Part shown: piece by piece, positions 12,928 through 22,915 of the stretch
Position numbering within the stretch: the first letter of the stretch is position 1
Layout: each line of letters starts with the position of its first letter
Source of the DNA: Gigaspora margarita
Lineage: Eukaryota > Glomeromycota > Glomeromycetes > Diversisporales > Gigasporaceae
DNA: 64,000 nt
Direction of reading: 5' to 3'
NCBI GenBank assembly: GCA_009809945.1
Contig: WTPW01000980.1
Coordinates: forward strand, 37,045-101,044
The notes under the pieces: generated by a model
What the model saw: the letters and a program-made list of their open reading frames with translations, nothing else
What the model was told of the DNA's origin: nothing
Database searches by the model: none
Program-made: the position numbers and the translations under genes

Positions 12928-13738
12928 GAGAGCATCTATAAATAAAATTATGTACCTCTATATAGTAGCTCTTGACCCCTAGACCAGTGTTGTCATGGGA
13001 CAGCTTTGGACATTGATTTGGACAATTTTGGACAATTTTGAACAATTAAATAAAGTAAAATTACTTAAAATTTTATTATGATAACCTATTTTAATTTTAA
13101 CTGAAATGTGTTCAGCACCTAAAAAATATATAAATATAATCTTTTAGATAGATTTATTAATTATTAAAGCCTGGGCAAGCTTTGGACAATCTTGGATGTT
13201 TGGACAATTTTGGACATGGACAAGCCAAAAAAGGCTGTGGACAGCCAAAATGTACAACACTGGCCTAGACTATATAAAATTTTTTTTAAAATCTGTATGT
13301 TTATATATAAAATTTTACAAAAACTTGAATATATTATGACATAGTAATCCGATCTGTATGATTTTGGTAATAATCAATTCATTTTTATGAGACAAATCCA
13401 ATAGTACTACATTTTATTTGGATTACTAGATCAAAAGTTATTCACAAAAAACCATTAATTTTATCATAATTCTATAAAAAAAGATAATAACCAATAGTAT
13501 TTTGTTTATAAACTTGCTCTAGTGGTCTAAATTAAATGATTTTGGTACCATTTGAATCCTCTCCTCGAGATGATTCAAATAGTACCATAATCATTCAATT
13601 TGGACCTTTGAATCAAATTTAGACAAATTTTTATAAAAAAATTATGTTATATTTTTTTGGCTCTCTACTTATTGGAAAAAACATTATATTTTGGAGAACC
13701 CCCTTAACTCAAGTATTACATTATTATTGAATGCCTCC
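12928..13738. mobile_element. Harbinger-like element, middle shell of the nest
   Basis: It is flanked by TTA on both sides, with ends GAGAGCATCTATAAATA and ATTATTGAATGCCTCC. Without the inner MITE and its 8-bp duplication it is 525 bp, the same length as the copy at 16508-17032. Inside is a self-complementary motif, GGTACCATTTGAATCC...GATTCAAATAGTACC. A 3-bp TWA-type duplication suggests PIF/Harbinger; no transposase is present. Confidence 0.75.
12985..13262. mobile_element. 278-bp hAT-type MITE, innermost of the nest
   Basis: CAGTGTTGTCATGGGACAGC and its counterpart CTGTGG...TGTACAACACTG are the ends, with flanks CCCTAGAC / GCCTAGAC (7 of 8). The uninterrupted site in the sister element near 16550 reads GACCCAAGACTATA. 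The interior repeats TTTGGACAATTTTGGACA. Confidence 0.8.
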
Positions 13739-13875
13739 TTATTACCAAAAAATAATTATTAAAATTTGAATGATTATTACAAAATTCATTACATGTCCTA
13801 CAAATTTTCAAATCAGCTATAAAAATATTCAGCACAATATTTTGCATATAAATGCATAAAAATTATTTTACAATA

Positions 13876-14046
13876 CAGTTGAACCTCTCCAAACTGGTAT
13901 ATATAGTAGACAGTCTTGTATAGTTAAACCTTTCCAAACTAGTATACAAGTAGACAAAATTTGTATCAGTATTGAGAGATTATCAAATTTGAAATTATTA
14001 CAAACTATTAGATTCATATAACTCAGATTTAACAGATTAGGCCACT
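13876..14046. mobile_element. Fragment of a pogo-like element (left half)
   Basis: TA-CAGTTGAACCTCTCCAAA at the left, repeated as AGTTAAACCTTTCCAAAC at 13924, then ATTATCAAATTTGAAATTAT and ACTATTAGATTCATA. This interior is shared with 16360-16500, which has the matching right end instead. Confidence 0.45.
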
Positions 14047-14259
14047 CCAATTTAATTCTTTGTTTAACATAACAAGTTCAAAATTTTTTTGGAGGGTTTA
14101 AACAACATATGATTAGGTTCAGTTTAGATCTGGCTAGATTTGAAATAGTCCTGTTTGGGTCTGGTCCAGGATCGAACCAGACTCAAACTGTAAATTTAAT
14201 GCAGACTGGTCTGAGTATGAATATACTAATATGTATTTTTTTGGTACTGACAAGTTTGC

Positions 14260-16130
14260 TTAGTGCATGAAGTTAGAATTAATTAGTAAAATTTTATAAA
14301 TCATAAGATTTTATAGAATTTTATTAATAAAATTTTATAAAATCTTATAATATACAAATTTTTATTAATTAATTCTAACTTTATACACTAAGTAAACATA
14401 TTCAGCACCTAAAAATGCATCAAACAGCAAAGTTATTTTTATTTTACTTAAAGTTTGGGGAATAGATGCATAATTTTGGATTTTTGATCAAAAAAGTCAA
14501 ATTTAAGCATCTTTTCTTCAAATTTCAAGTAAAATAAAAACAATTCTGCCAATTTAATGTATTTTTAGGTTCTAAATAAGTTTATTTTTTTTTTTTTTTT
14601 TTTAATATTAAGGTGACCACTTAGATACCCTAGCACTTTATTGGTATAAACGAGTTGGCCCGGTTAGCATAACTATACCACATATTACATTTGTATAACG
14701 AGAGTACAACCAGCCACTTACACTTTTGGTATCATTCCACACTAGCTGCTATACCTACAATCCAACTATGGGATTGCCTATTTAAACCCTCTGATTGCTA
14801 CCCATGTCCTATGTTCCTTTCAATATACCTTTCATGAGTAATTTGCTTTTTAAAGTACCCTGAGACTTTAGCCAAACTCCTATTTGTGGAGAGCATTTGA
14901 CCCTGTGGTAAACCTGGTAGAGCGGTACCTATCCTACTATTAGGTATTCATCTATGCTTTAGTAACTTCCACTATAGCTTTACCTGTATACTTGCAGTAA
15001 GGGCTAACCATTAAACTGCTACCATTACCTACTTCTGCCCTTGTGAAGTTCCCCAACCCCAGCACCCGGTCAGTCACTCTTCTGGTTCCTTTTCCCTAGT
15101 CATATTCTAACTCCCAATCCTAAGACCTGGAAGGGTTGGTTAGCCCAGCTTTAGGATGCCTTATGGTCACCCTGCTCTTGGTACATGCTTCCAAAACACA
15201 TGTCCTTTTCCTCTAGTTCGACTTTGGCAGTCCAGTTGGTAGGGTCCTCCAACTCTTTTAATTGTCAGTCTACTTCTGGTTAGTCCCCATCCAAGATCCT
15301 TTTCCCTGTGCGCTGTCAAAAGTTGAGTACTTCTTCACTCAGAACTTGCCAAGCGAGTTCCATTCTGCTAATTCCCAGGACTTATATGCTCTAAATAAGT
15401 TTATTTTAGTGCATAGAGTTAGAATAAATTAGTAAAATTTTGCAAATCATAAAATTTTATAGAATTTTATTAATAAAATTCTATAAAATCTTATGATTCA
15501 CAAACTTTTACTAATTAATTCTAACTTAATGCACTAAGTAAACTTGTAAGCATCTAAAAATACATCAAATCTAACTTAATGCACTAAGTAAACTTGTAAG
15601 CAACTAAAAATACATCAAATTAGCAGAGTTGTTTTAGTAAAATAAAAACAATTCTGCTAATTTAATATAATTTTAGGTTTAAATAAGTTTATTTAGTGCA
15701 TTGAGTTAGAATAAATTAGTAAAATTTTGTAAATCATAAAATTTTATAGAATTTTATTAATAAAATTCTATAAAATCTTATGATTCACAAACTTTTACTA
15801 GTTAATTCTAACTTAATTTACTAGATAAACTTGTTTAAGCCTAAAAATATGTTAAATCAGCAGTATTGTTTTTATTTTACTTGAAATTTGGAGAAAAGAT
15901 GCTTGAATTTGACTTTTTTGATCAAAAATCCAAAATTATGCATCTATTCTCCAAATTTCAAGGAAAATAAAAATAAATTTACCAATTTGATGTATGTTTA
16001 AGTGCTAAACATGTTTACTTAGTACATAAAGTTAGAATTAATTAATAAAAATTTGTGTATTATAAGTATAAAATCTTATGATTCATAAAATTTTACTAAT
16101 TAATTCTAACTAACTTATATAATGTTCCTA
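14260..16130. repeat. Array of palindromic GTTTACTTAGTGCAT units
   Basis: Each unit has AGTTTACTTAGTGCATAGAG, GTTAGAATTAATTAGTAAAA, a TTTATTAATAAA dyad, their complements, then AGCACCTAAAAATACATC and a second dyad, TTTTTGATCAAAAA. At least four units lie here, split by the SINE-like element at 14589-15389. The same family occurs at 1-180, 38450-39440 and 48530-48600, where it was the target of the LINE. Confidence 0.7.
14589..15389 (-). mobile_element. SINE-like retroelement on the minus strand with 18-bp TSD
   Basis: This block is clearly less AT-rich than its surroundings. On the minus strand it ends in CCAATAAAG...GTGGTCACC and an A-tail (T run at 14585-14603). The flanks repeat TCTAAATAAGTTTATTTT (14571-14588 and 15390-15407). 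The 3' body matches the SINE-like element at 49486-50382, but the first 300-350 nt differ. That head has TAGCAGAATGG, a fit to an A-box, without a good B-box. It also contains ACTGCCAAAGTCGAA internally, resembling the 3' tip of the other copy, so it may be composite. No ORF. Confidence 0.75.
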
Positions 16131-16359
16131 GGTTTAGCATGACTGCATTATACAGCTACTCTAATTTTGGTGATCTTTCTGTATAGGTTCATTTTAGTAA
16201 TATGAAAAGTGAAATTTGAATCTAAGTGTTATATATATATATGTGTTATTTAACTCCTTTCTATAATTTGCTCAATCAAGAGGGGGGGTTATATTAAACA
16301 TAGATTTAATTTGGAGCAGTCTTACCATTTTTGCAAAATCAGTTTTGGGAGGTCAGCTA

Positions 16360-16500
16360 TATCAGTATTAAGAGGTTATCAAATTTGAAATCATTATAAA
16401 CTATTAGATTCATAAAGCAGAAACAGACTTAATAGATTAATTTTTATTGAATTTAACAGGTTATTATTGTTAACAGAATTAGTTATGGTAGGTTCAACTG
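16360..16500. mobile_element. Fragment of a pogo-like element (right half)
   Basis: GGTTATCAAATTTGAAATCA and ACTATTAGATTCATAAAGC lead to the end GGTAGGTTCAACTG-TA. It complements the left-half fragment at 13876-14046. It is directly followed by the Harbinger-like copy at 16508. Confidence 0.45.
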
Positions 16501-16507
16501 TATCTAA

Positions 16508-17032
16508 GGGGCATCTATAAATAATGTTATATACCCCTACATAGTAGTTCTTGACCCAAGACTATATAAAAAAAAATTTAAAATCTATATATTTATATAT
16601 AAAATTTTACAAAAACTTGAATATATTATAACACAGTAATCCAATTTGGATAATTTTGGTACTATTGGATTCTCTCTATAAGACGAATCCAATAGTACCA
16701 AACCTATTTTATTCTGATCACTAGATCAAGAATTATTTACAAAAACTTTGGTTATATAGTAATTTTATAATAAAAGATATAACCAATAGTATTTTGTTAA
16801 TGACTCTTGATCCAGTAATCCAAATAAAATAATTTTGAACCACTTGATTTTTCTTCTTACAACAAATCAAATAGTACCAAAATTATTCAATTTAGACCTC
16901 TAGATCAAAATTTGAACAAATTTTTATAAAAAAATTACATTATATTTTTTGACTCCCGCTACTTATTAAAAAAACTATTATATTTTATATAACTCCTCAT
17001 CCTCTTGTATAATGTTATTTATAAATGTCCTC
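16508..17032. mobile_element. 525-bp Harbinger-like element, uninterrupted copy
   Basis: GGGGCATCTATAAATAATG and ATTTATAAATGTCCTC are the ends, with flanks TAA / TTA. It matches 12928-13738 along its length apart from the inner MITE, including two GGTACTATTGGATT-type dyads. Confidence 0.75.
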
Positions 17033-18285
17033 TTAATTTTTGGTTATATAAATATTGCACAGTGCAAAACTCTTATTTATTGCCTAAGCAATCAAATACT
17101 AGCATCAGGTATAATTTAAAAAATAAATAACCTTAATTTTTTAAAAAATTATTAATACCTCAAAATTTTGTATATAAAACAGCTCTTCATATACTAACAA
17201 AAAATATTTCTTGCAAAATTTTGATATAAACAATGTTTTACTCTAACCCAAAACCAAATTTACCCTTATATTAATTTAAATAAAGTAAACTTTTATTTTT
17301 TATTATTTTGATTTTATGTTAGATCTGTCTTAATAAAGTATGATATATAATTGTATTGTTGCATATTGGAATACATATATTTTTTCCTATTTTTTTTTTA
17401 TAATATGATTAGTAAAAATATAAAATAGTCTTAAATTTTATTTATCTTTTACATATTAAATCCATGTAACAATAATTAACAAAATTAGCTAATCAAATTG
17501 ATGTGTAATAAATAATAGTATTATAATATAAAATAAAAATATGCCAGGGTAAAACCTGTGTCACTAGCTAGTAAAACCCATATTGATTAGCTAAATTAGA
17601 TAAAATCTACATTAATATTTAAAATATTTGTAAAACTTGTCTTTGAATATATAAAAATATAAATTCACTTTTGAATATATAAACCCACTTTTTAATATAA
17701 AATATGCAAAACCTGCTTTTAAAATATCAAACCTGCTTTGAATATATAAAATTCAATATGATAATCTTAGCTTTAAGTGAAGATATCTTAGCAACCACAT
17801 GATCAAATTCGATGAAATTTTTTATTTAAATTTTATGGATCTATAAAATTCAAATAAAAAAGTTTTTATCAAATTTGGTTAGGTAGTTGCTAAAGTATCT
17901 TTATTTAATGTTTTAGAAAAATTTAGTGCTGCTTGTATTTTGAGATATTTTGTTTTTTTCTAAAACTTTGAGCAAAGGTAACTTAGCAACTACCTGATGA
18001 AATTTGATAAAAATTTTGTATTTAAATTCTATAAATCTTTAGAATTCAAATAAAAAAATTTTTATCAAATTTGATTAGGTGGTATTAAGTTATCTTCACT
18101 CAAAGTTTTAGAAAAAAAACAAATATCTATCAAAATACAAGCTGTACCAAATTTTTTTCTAAAACTTTAAGTAAAGTTAACTTAGCAACTACATGACCAA
18201 ATCTAATGAAAATTTTTTTATTTGAATTCTAGAATCAATAGAATTCAAATAAAAAATCTATCAAATTTGATCAGATAGTTGCTAT

Positions 18286-18465
18286 AGGACCCCGAAATAT
18301 ACATAGATAGATCAGGTATGAGTTTGCTTATTTTTGAGGTTTTTTATGCAGATCTTTTCTATTTATAGTAATTTTTTTGATTATTTTTAAAGGTTTTCTG
18401 CAGATCTTTCCTTTTTTAGTAACCCTATAATTAACCTGACCTATATATGTATATTTCGGGGTCCT
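18286..18465. mobile_element. 180-bp hAT-type MITE
   Basis: AGGACCCCGAAATATACATA at the left is complementary to TATGTATATTTCGGGGTCCT at the right. The exact 8-bp duplication GTTGCTAT flanks it (18278-18285 and 18466-18473). It sits within one repeat unit of the 17.5-20.9 kb structure. Internally, TTTTATGCAGATCTTTTC and TTTTCTGCAGATCTTTCC form a direct repeat. Confidence 0.85.
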
Positions 18466-19186
18466 GTTGCTATATTACTTTTGCTTAAAGTTTTAGAAAA
18501 AAAATTTGGTACAGCTTGTATTTTAATAGATGTTTTGGTTTTTTCTAAAACTTAGTAACTACCTAATCAAATTTGATGAAAATTTTTTTTATTTAAATTC
18601 TATAGATTTATTGAATTCAAATAAAAAAATTTTTATCAAATTCGATTAGGAATTGCTAAGTTACCTTTATTCAAAGTTTAAAAAAAATTAAAATATCTAT
18701 TAAAATACAAGCTGTACCAAATTTTTTTAAGCAAGATAACTTAGCAACCATCTAGCTATATTTGATAAAAATTTTTTTATTTGAATTCTATGGATTTATA
18801 GAATTCAAATACAAAATTATCAAATTTAATTGCTAATATATCTTTGTACAAAGTTTTAAAAAACATCAAAATATTTATCAAAATACAATTGTTACCAAAT
18901 TTTTTTCTAAAACTTTGAGCAAAGGTTATCTAGCAACTACCTAACTAAATTTGATAAAATTTTTTTATTTGAATTTATAGATCCATATAATTCAATTAAA
19001 AAATTTTTATCAAATTCAATCAGGTGATTGCTATGATACCTTTACTCAAGGTTTTATAAATTTGGTATAGCTTGTATTTTAATAAATATTTTGATTTTTT
19101 TCTAAAACTTTGAGTGAAGATAACTTAGCAGCCACCTGATCAAATTTGATAAAAAATTTTTTTTATTGAATTCTATGGATCCATAG

Positions 19187-19940
19187 TAAAGAATATCACT
19201 GTAATTAGCTAATTACTACAATTATATTTACTACATATATTTTTACAAAGACTTTTTTGAAACTATAATTGTAGTAATAATTACTACATGTATTAAATAT
19301 TACTACATGTAGTAAATATTACTACATGTAGTAAATATTACTACATGTAGTAAATATTACTACATGTAGTAATGTAGTAATCTAGCAGATTAAAGTTACT
19401 TCATAGTATTTTAAAACATTCATAATACAAAGTGCATTTACGCAGATTTTTATAAGGCAAGGTCTGAGAATTATGTTTATGGGTTTTATCATACCATTCA
19501 GTTATTTATGAAAGCTGCAACATTTGTGGCTTTGAAGTTGTCATACCAACTGAACAAAGACCTTAGAATTTGTAATAGATTATATTATAAATTCGCTTCT
19601 GGGACTCACAATTGCTTTATTGAATCACATTGTTCTAGCCTGATCTATTATTCATTAATTATTTATACTTGCAAAAAAAATTAGGCACAGAATATTATGT
19701 AGTAGTTTATTTAAAATAATATATTAATTATACTTGTAATAATAATTACTACTTGTAATAATAATTACTACTTGTAATAATAATTACTACTTGTAATAAT
19801 AATTACTACATATAATAAAATATTACTACATGTAATAATATTTACTACATGTAGTAAATATTATTGCAATTACTACTTTTTGTAATAAATAATTACTACA
19901 TTACTACATATTACAATTTGAATTACAGCAACATTCTTTA
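19187..19940. mobile_element. 754-bp hAT-type element made of two facing microsatellite arrays
   Basis: The termini are TAAAGAATATCACTGTAATT and AATTACAGCAACATTCTTTA, with 8-bp flanks ATCCATAG / ATCTATAG (7 of 8 identical). The left interior is reiterated TACTACATGTAGTAAATAT (19266-19380). The right interior is reiterated TACTTGTAATAATAAT (19730-19815), then TACATGTAGTAAATAT. A related array is at 10411-10640. Confidence 0.75.
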
Positions 19941-21305
19941 ATCTATAGAATTCAAATAAACAATTTTTATTGAATTTGATCAGTTGGTTGTTAAGTTACC
20001 TTTGCTTAAAGTTTTAGAAAAAAATCAAAATATTTATCAAAATAAAAGCTGTACCTAATTTCTAAAACTTTGAGTGAAGATAAATTAGCAACCACCTGAT
20101 CAGATTTGATGAAAATTTTTTTATTTAATTTTATGGATCCATAAAATTCAAATAAAAAATTTTTTATTTGAATTTAATTAGGAATTTGCTAATATACATT
20201 TACACAAAGTTTTAGAAAAAAATTAAAATATTATCAAAATACAAGCTGTCAAATTCTTTTTCTAAAACTTTGAGTAACTGTTACCTAGCAAACACCTACC
20301 AAATTCAATAAAAATTTTTTATTTGAATTTTATGGATCTATAGAATTCAAATAAAAAAATTTTCATTAAAATTTGATTAGGTGGTTGCTATAATACCTTC
20401 ATTTAAATTTTAAAAAAAATTTGGTGCAGCTAGTATTTTAATAGATGCTTTGATTTTTTTCTAAAACTTTAAGTGAAGATAACTTAGCAATTATCTAACA
20501 AATTTTAATGTAAATTTTTTTTATTTGAATTCTATGAATCCATAGAATTCAAATAAAAGCGTTTTTATTAAATTTTATCAGGTAGTTGCTAAGTTACTTT
20601 TGCTCAAAGTTAAAAATATCATATTGAATTTTACATATTTAAAAGTAGGTTTTATATTTTAAAAGTGGGGTTCACATGTTTTATATATTAAAAAGTAGGT
20701 TTTACACATTCAAAAGCAGATTTACATTTTTTACATATTCAAAGATGGGGTTTACAAATATTTTAAATGATCAATTTGAATTTCATCTAATTTAGCCAAT
20801 CAATGTAAGTTTTACTAGCTAGCAATGCAGGTTTTATCCTGTCATAAAATATTTATTTGATATGTCCTATGTGTGCATTAGATGTTTTTTATATATATTA
20901 TTTGGTCACTTTCTAACAATATAATAACTCAATTTTTGATCACTCTATAATTAAAATGCTCTTTTTTTGGTTATTTTCTTAGAAACTTTATTTTTTTGCA
21001 AAGCTTAATATTTATTAATTTACAGTTAATAATAAAAACAGTTATATTTATAAAATTTAATTAATTTCAAATTTATTTTTAGTTTATAACTTTGTGGGAG
21101 GAAATTGAAGAATGATATTATTAAATACAAATAAAGAGTTTCAACATTTTCTATAAGAAGTCAAGATTGGAGAATTAGAGAATAAGGAGGTTTAAAAGGT
21201 GCTGTTATAGAAGAATAAAGGTGAGTTTGAGTTGAGGCTTTAAATTCAAAAGCCTTTAGGTTCAGACTTTATTTAAATTTTGAACTTGAGCAAACTTGAA
21301 TTGCT

Positions 21306-21540
21306 GTAGAAACTTCTATTGCTTGTGCTATAGAAATTCTGTTGCTTGTGCCATAGAAATTTCTGTTACTTGTGCCATAGGAACTTCTATTGCCTATGCT
21401 GTGAATTTTGCATTGCTTGTGCTATAGGAATTTCTGTCGCTTGTACCATAGAACTTCAATTACTTGTGCTGTATGGATTTGGGTTGTAAAAACTTAGTGT
21501 TTGTGCTTCAGGGATTTGGGTTGTTTGTGCTTCAGGAAGT
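21306..21540 (+). repeat. Minisatellite of a ~24-bp unit
   Basis: About nine diverged copies of TTGCTTGTGCTATAGAAATT and variants (TTACTTGTGCCATAGGAAC, TTTGTGCTTCAGGGATT). None of the frames gives a clearly open long repeat protein; it is read as non-coding. Confidence 0.75.
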
Positions 21541-21814
21541 TCAATTTCACAATCTCAACAGTTTTGTGGTTTAAATTGTATTAAGTTAATAAAAAGCATT
21601 AAATCTAAAATGTTTTAAAATTATAATATACAAATATCCAAATATATGTTTACCTCGAATGAAAGTGAAGAGTAAGAGGTAAATGAAAGAAAATTAGTAA
21701 GCAAAAGTAAAAAAGTAAACAATAGAAAGTTTAATGATTAGAAAGTGATCAATTAATATATATACAAAAAACGACAGTGCTTATGTCAGACATTACAGAT
21801 AAAAATGTTATCAT

Positions 21815-22052
21815 TTACAGCTGATTTGACAATTAGTGGGACACTTGAAAAATTTTCTTGTTTTTGAAACCTTTTGGTTTCATCTTATGAATCATCTAAC
21901 TCTTCAGAAACCATGTCACAATCTTCGGAACTTCGGTCCAATAATGGTGATTTGATTTCTGAAGAATTAGATGGTTCATATGATGAAACTGAAAGGTTTC
22001 AAAAAATGAAAAAATTTTTCAAGTGCCCCATTAATTTTCAAATCAGCTGTAA
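21815..22052. mobile_element. 238-bp TTACAGCTG-family MITE with near 8-bp TSD
   Basis: TTACAGCTGATTTGACAATT and AATTTTCAAATCAGCTGTAA are the ends. The flanks GTTATCAT and GTTATAAT agree at 7 of 8, which points to hAT. Inverted repeats extend further (TTTTTGAAACCTTTTGG). The centre encodes a short Ser/Glu-rich open stretch (SYESSNSSETMSQSSEL) that may be a relic of a coding parent. Confidence 0.7.
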
Positions 22053-22175
22053 GTTATAATTATTCCTAAGTTACTATATAATTCAAGTGGCTTCGCCACG
22101 TGATTTACATAGTAAACTAGCGATAAATCAGTTATCATCTGCAACTTAGCCAATAACAAGTACATATAAATAGTT

Positions 22176-22714
22176 TTACAGCTGATTTGAAAATTGGTGG
22201 GACACGTGATGAATTTTGTGATAATTATCTAAATTTCGATAATTATTTTTCGGTAATAACAGTATAGTTTTTCGATAATATATTTACGGCCGATATATTA
22301 TCACGGTATGTTTTGTACCGGCCGAAAATTAATTATCGAAAAAACTACCTAAAAATAATACGACAGTGTGAAACTTGAATTTTTTAGGTTACGTTATTGA
22401 TGCAGATCACCATCTAACTATCCTAAAATAGGGGACCGTTAAAGCCAGGTTCGTTAGGGTTAGCTTTTTTGATGCAGTTAAGGTTAACAGGCTACATAGA
22501 TATCAAGAATGGAACTTATGCAATGTGTAGATCAATATGTAAACAGACCTGGCTTTAACCGATCCCCTAAAATAGTGCCCTAACCCTAATTATGTACAGA
22601 TATGCATCAAAAACGTAACCTAAAAAACTCAGGTTTCACTCTCCTGTAAAATAATTACCGGACGATTATCACAAAATTCATCACGTGTCCCACTAATTTT
22701 CAAATCAGCTGTAA
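22176..22714. mobile_element. 539-bp TTACAGCTG-family element with nested insert
   Basis: The ends TTACAGCTGATTTGAAAATT and AATTTTCAAATCAGCTGTAA are followed inward on both sides by GACACGTGATGAATTTTG and its complement, an inverted repeat of more than 50 bp. This is the cleanest reference copy of the family. It is interrupted by the TIR element at 22364-22642. Confidence 0.75.
22364..22642. mobile_element. TIR element nested in the 22.2-kb element
   Basis: CAGTGTGAAACTTGAATTTT and its partner (complement of GAGTTTTTTAGGTTACG plus GTTTCACTCT) form inverted repeats of about 40 bp. Inside lies another imperfect palindrome at 22421-22575: CCTAAAATAGGGGACCG ... CGATCCCCTAAAATAG, with AAAGCCAGG/CCTGGCTTT. 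Confidence 0.65.
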
Positions 22715-22739
22715 TTAATTTAATTACCTTTTTATTCTG

Positions 22740-22915
22740 CTTTTTTTTTATTGATTTTACTATCTCCCACTAGGTTTGGTATCTTTTTTTTTTAGTTTCG
22801 CCAGTTTCGTCATCTTTCGCCTTTTCGCCATTTTGGTTTTTTTTTGGCGAAAGTCGAAACTAGGTTTTGCCATTCATCTGTGGCGAAACCTCTAAGTTTC
22901 GACTGCAAACACTAG
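22740..22915. other. TTTCGCC-rich segment, possible MITE
   Basis: CACTAGGTTTGG near the left and CAAACACTAGTG at the right are loosely inverted, with reiterated TTTCGCC and GGCGAAA words between. A transposon is likely but the ends do not pair convincingly. Confidence 0.3.

Larger units (their letters stand above)
12775..13822. mobile_element. TTACAGCTG-family element, outer shell of a triple nest
   Basis: The left end TTACAGCTAATTTGAAAATT and right end AATTTTCAAATCAGCTATAA belong together. The comparator at 12506-12692 shows CTATACTTTTATTACC without a break, while here the sequence is interrupted after CTATACTGTTA and resumes TTATTACC. The 12928-13738 element occupies the break. Confidence 0.75.
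17548..20851. mobile_element. 3.3-kb TIR structure with palindromic unit array
   Basis: The outer arms of about 220 bp are ATGCCAGGGTAAAACCTG (17548 on) and, inverted at the right end near 20851, ATGACAGGATAAAACCTG. They continue through TAGCTAGTAAAAC and TTGATTAGCTAAATTAG. Inside are many copies of the CTTTGAGCGAAGATA/TTTGAATTCTATGG unit shared with 2566-3566, plus insertions at 18286-18465 and 19187-19940. CAGG ends suggest hAT, but the duplication is unclear (AAAAT on both sides is possible). Confidence 0.65.

Noticed and set aside
19266..19870. CRISPR-like repeats with short spacers
   Set aside because: Simple self-complementary microsatellite words inside a transposon.
21874..22059. 61-codon Ser/Glu-rich frame as a gene
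   Set aside because: It runs from inside the MITE into its right inverted repeat; at most a relic of a coding parent.
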